A stretch of 13,626 nt of DNA from contig CAMEZU010000028.1 in the NCBI GenBank assembly GCA_945947925.1, positions 1 to 13,626 on the forward strand, written 5' to 3'. Of the stretch, positions 12,835 to 13,626 are shown piece after piece. Below the pieces are notes generated by a model that did no database searches, had not been told where the DNA came from, and saw only the letters and a program-made list of their open reading frames with translations. Position 1 is the first letter of the stretch. Each line of letters opens with the position of its first letter. Source of the DNA: an uncultured Verrucomicrobiota bacterium (GTDB taxonomy: Bacteria > Verrucomicrobiota > Kiritimatiellia > RFP12 > UBA1067). A program made the position numbers and the translations under genes.

Positions 12835-13626
12835 ATGACACGCATCATCCTGAACGAGACGTCCTATCACGGCGCGGGCGCCATCACGGCGATTACAACC
12901 GAACTCGCGAACCGCGGCCTCAAGAAGCCGATCGTCTTCTCCGATCCCGACCTCATCAAGTTCGGCGTCACGAAGAAGGTGACGGACCTCCTCGACAAGG
13001 CGAAGGTCGCCTATGCCGTCTACTCCGAAATCAAGCCGAATCCCACGATCGAGAACGTGAAGAACGGCGTGAAGGCGTTCAAGAAGGCGAAGGCCGACTC
13101 GATCATCGCCATCGGCGGCGGCTCCTCCATGGACACCGCGAAGGCCGTTGGCATCATCATCGCGAATCCGAAGTTCGCCGATGTGCGTTCGCTTGAGGGC
13201 CTGTCCCCGACGAAGAATCCCTCCAAGCCGATCCTCGCCGTCCCGACCACGGCCGGCACGGCCGCCGAGGTGACGATCAACTACGTCATCACCGACGTCG
13301 AGAAGAAGCGCAAGTTCGTCTGCGTCGATCCGCATGACATCCCCGTCGTCGCGTTCGTCGACCCGGACATGATGTCCTCGATGCCGAAGGGCCTCACCGC
13401 CTTCACGGGCATGGACGCGCTCACGCACGCGATCGAGGGCTTCATCACGAAGGGCGCCTGCCCGATGACGGACATGATGCACCTCGAGGCGATCCGCCTC
13501 ATCTCGCTCTCGCTCCGCGACGCCGTCGCCAACAAGCCGTCCGGCCGCGCTGGCATGGCCCTCGGCCAGTATATCGCGGGCATGGGCTTCTCCAACGTCG
13601 GCCTGGGCATCGATCACTCGATGGCC
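12835..13626 (+). CDS. fucO: Lactaldehyde reductase / 1,2-propanediol oxidoreductase, partial at 3' end
   Basis: The first 264 residues of an iron-dependent group III alcohol dehydrogenase; E. coli FucO has about 380, so the last third lies beyond the window. It reduces L-lactaldehyde, made by fuculose- or rhamnulose-phosphate aldolase, to 1,2-propanediol with NADH. The nucleotide-binding GGGS is at 94-97, the iron ligands D194 and H198 lie in GMDALTHAIEG, and H261 lies in GIDHSMA; the fourth ligand would follow the edge. Long stretches such as FADVRSLEGLSPT and TTAGTAAEVTINYVITD are the same as or nearly the same as in E. coli FucO. The start ATG follows GAAAGGGGG by 12 nt and opens with the family pattern RIILNET. 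It has its own promoter, 82 nt after galU, and can be regulated apart from it. Confidence 0.95.
   Translation, partial: MTRIILNETSYHGAGAITAITTELANRGLKKPIVFSDPDLIKFGVTKKVTDLLDKAKVAYAVYSEIKPNPTIENVKNGVKAFKKAKADSIIAIGGGSSMDTAKAVGIIIANPKFADVRSLEGLSPTKNPSKPILAVPTTAGTAAEVTINYVITDVEKKRKFVCVDPHDIPVVAFVDPDMMSSMPKGLTAFTGMDALTHAIEGFITKGACPMTDMMHLEAIRLISLSLRDAVANKPSGRAGMALGQYIAGMGFSNVGLGIDHSMA

Overview
The window is 13.6 kb of GC-rich bacterial DNA with every protein gene on the + strand, plus a three-tRNA cluster. Codon third positions are mostly G or C, and long antisense open frames appear only as a by-product. The gene mix (ThrH, an alpha-2-macroglobulin paired with PBP1C, GH97, FucO-type sugar genes, heptanucleotide repeats between genes) would fit a host-associated member of the PVC group such as Kiritimatiellota/Verrucomicrobiota. 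That placement is an inference; no rRNA or marker gene is present to prove it.

Layout. (1) 7-1571: thrH (phosphoserine phosphatase/homoserine phosphotransferase), then 5 nt later an exported zinc N-acetylmuramoyl-L-alanine amidase. (2) 1572-8758: a promoter with a 15-bp palindrome on its -10 side drives a 1653-residue bacterial alpha-2-macroglobulin with an intact CLEQ thioester. Its last 140 nt overlap, in another frame, the start of pbpC (penicillin-binding protein 1C). (3) 8699-9075: a strong promoter buried in the end of pbpC drives tRNA-Gly(TCC), tRNA-Leu(CAA) and tRNA-Ser(GGA), closed by a rho-independent terminator. The pbpC stop codon lies inside tRNA-Gly. (4) 9106-12752: a promoter embraced by a 7-bp inverted repeat drives a secreted GH97 glycosidase (probably retaining, alpha-galactosidase-like), followed by a FucA-type class II aldolase and a compact GalU. 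(5) 12766-end: a separate promoter drives fucO (lactaldehyde reductase), cut by the window edge.

How the genes fit together. The first half is an envelope module. The amidase trims peptidoglycan, PBP1C polymerises or repairs it, and the alpha-2-macroglobulin probably traps proteases that reach the periplasm; the macroglobulin-PBP1C pairing is known from other bacteria. The second half is a sugar module. GH97 releases a sugar, the aldolase splits a deoxy-ketose phosphate such as fuculose-1-phosphate to lactaldehyde and DHAP, FucO reduces lactaldehyde, and GalU supplies UDP-glucose. The isomerase and kinase for fucose or rhamnose are not here.

I found no phage, CRISPR, insertion sequence or obvious new defence system. 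The points that deserve a second look are regulatory and structural: two operator-like inverted repeats on promoters that share a 10-mer, an extended -10 in all four promoters seen, GC-rich hairpins and repeats inserted at protein linkers, a Ser/Ala microsatellite inside the PBP1C transpeptidase domain, and the long macroglobulin/pbpC overlap.
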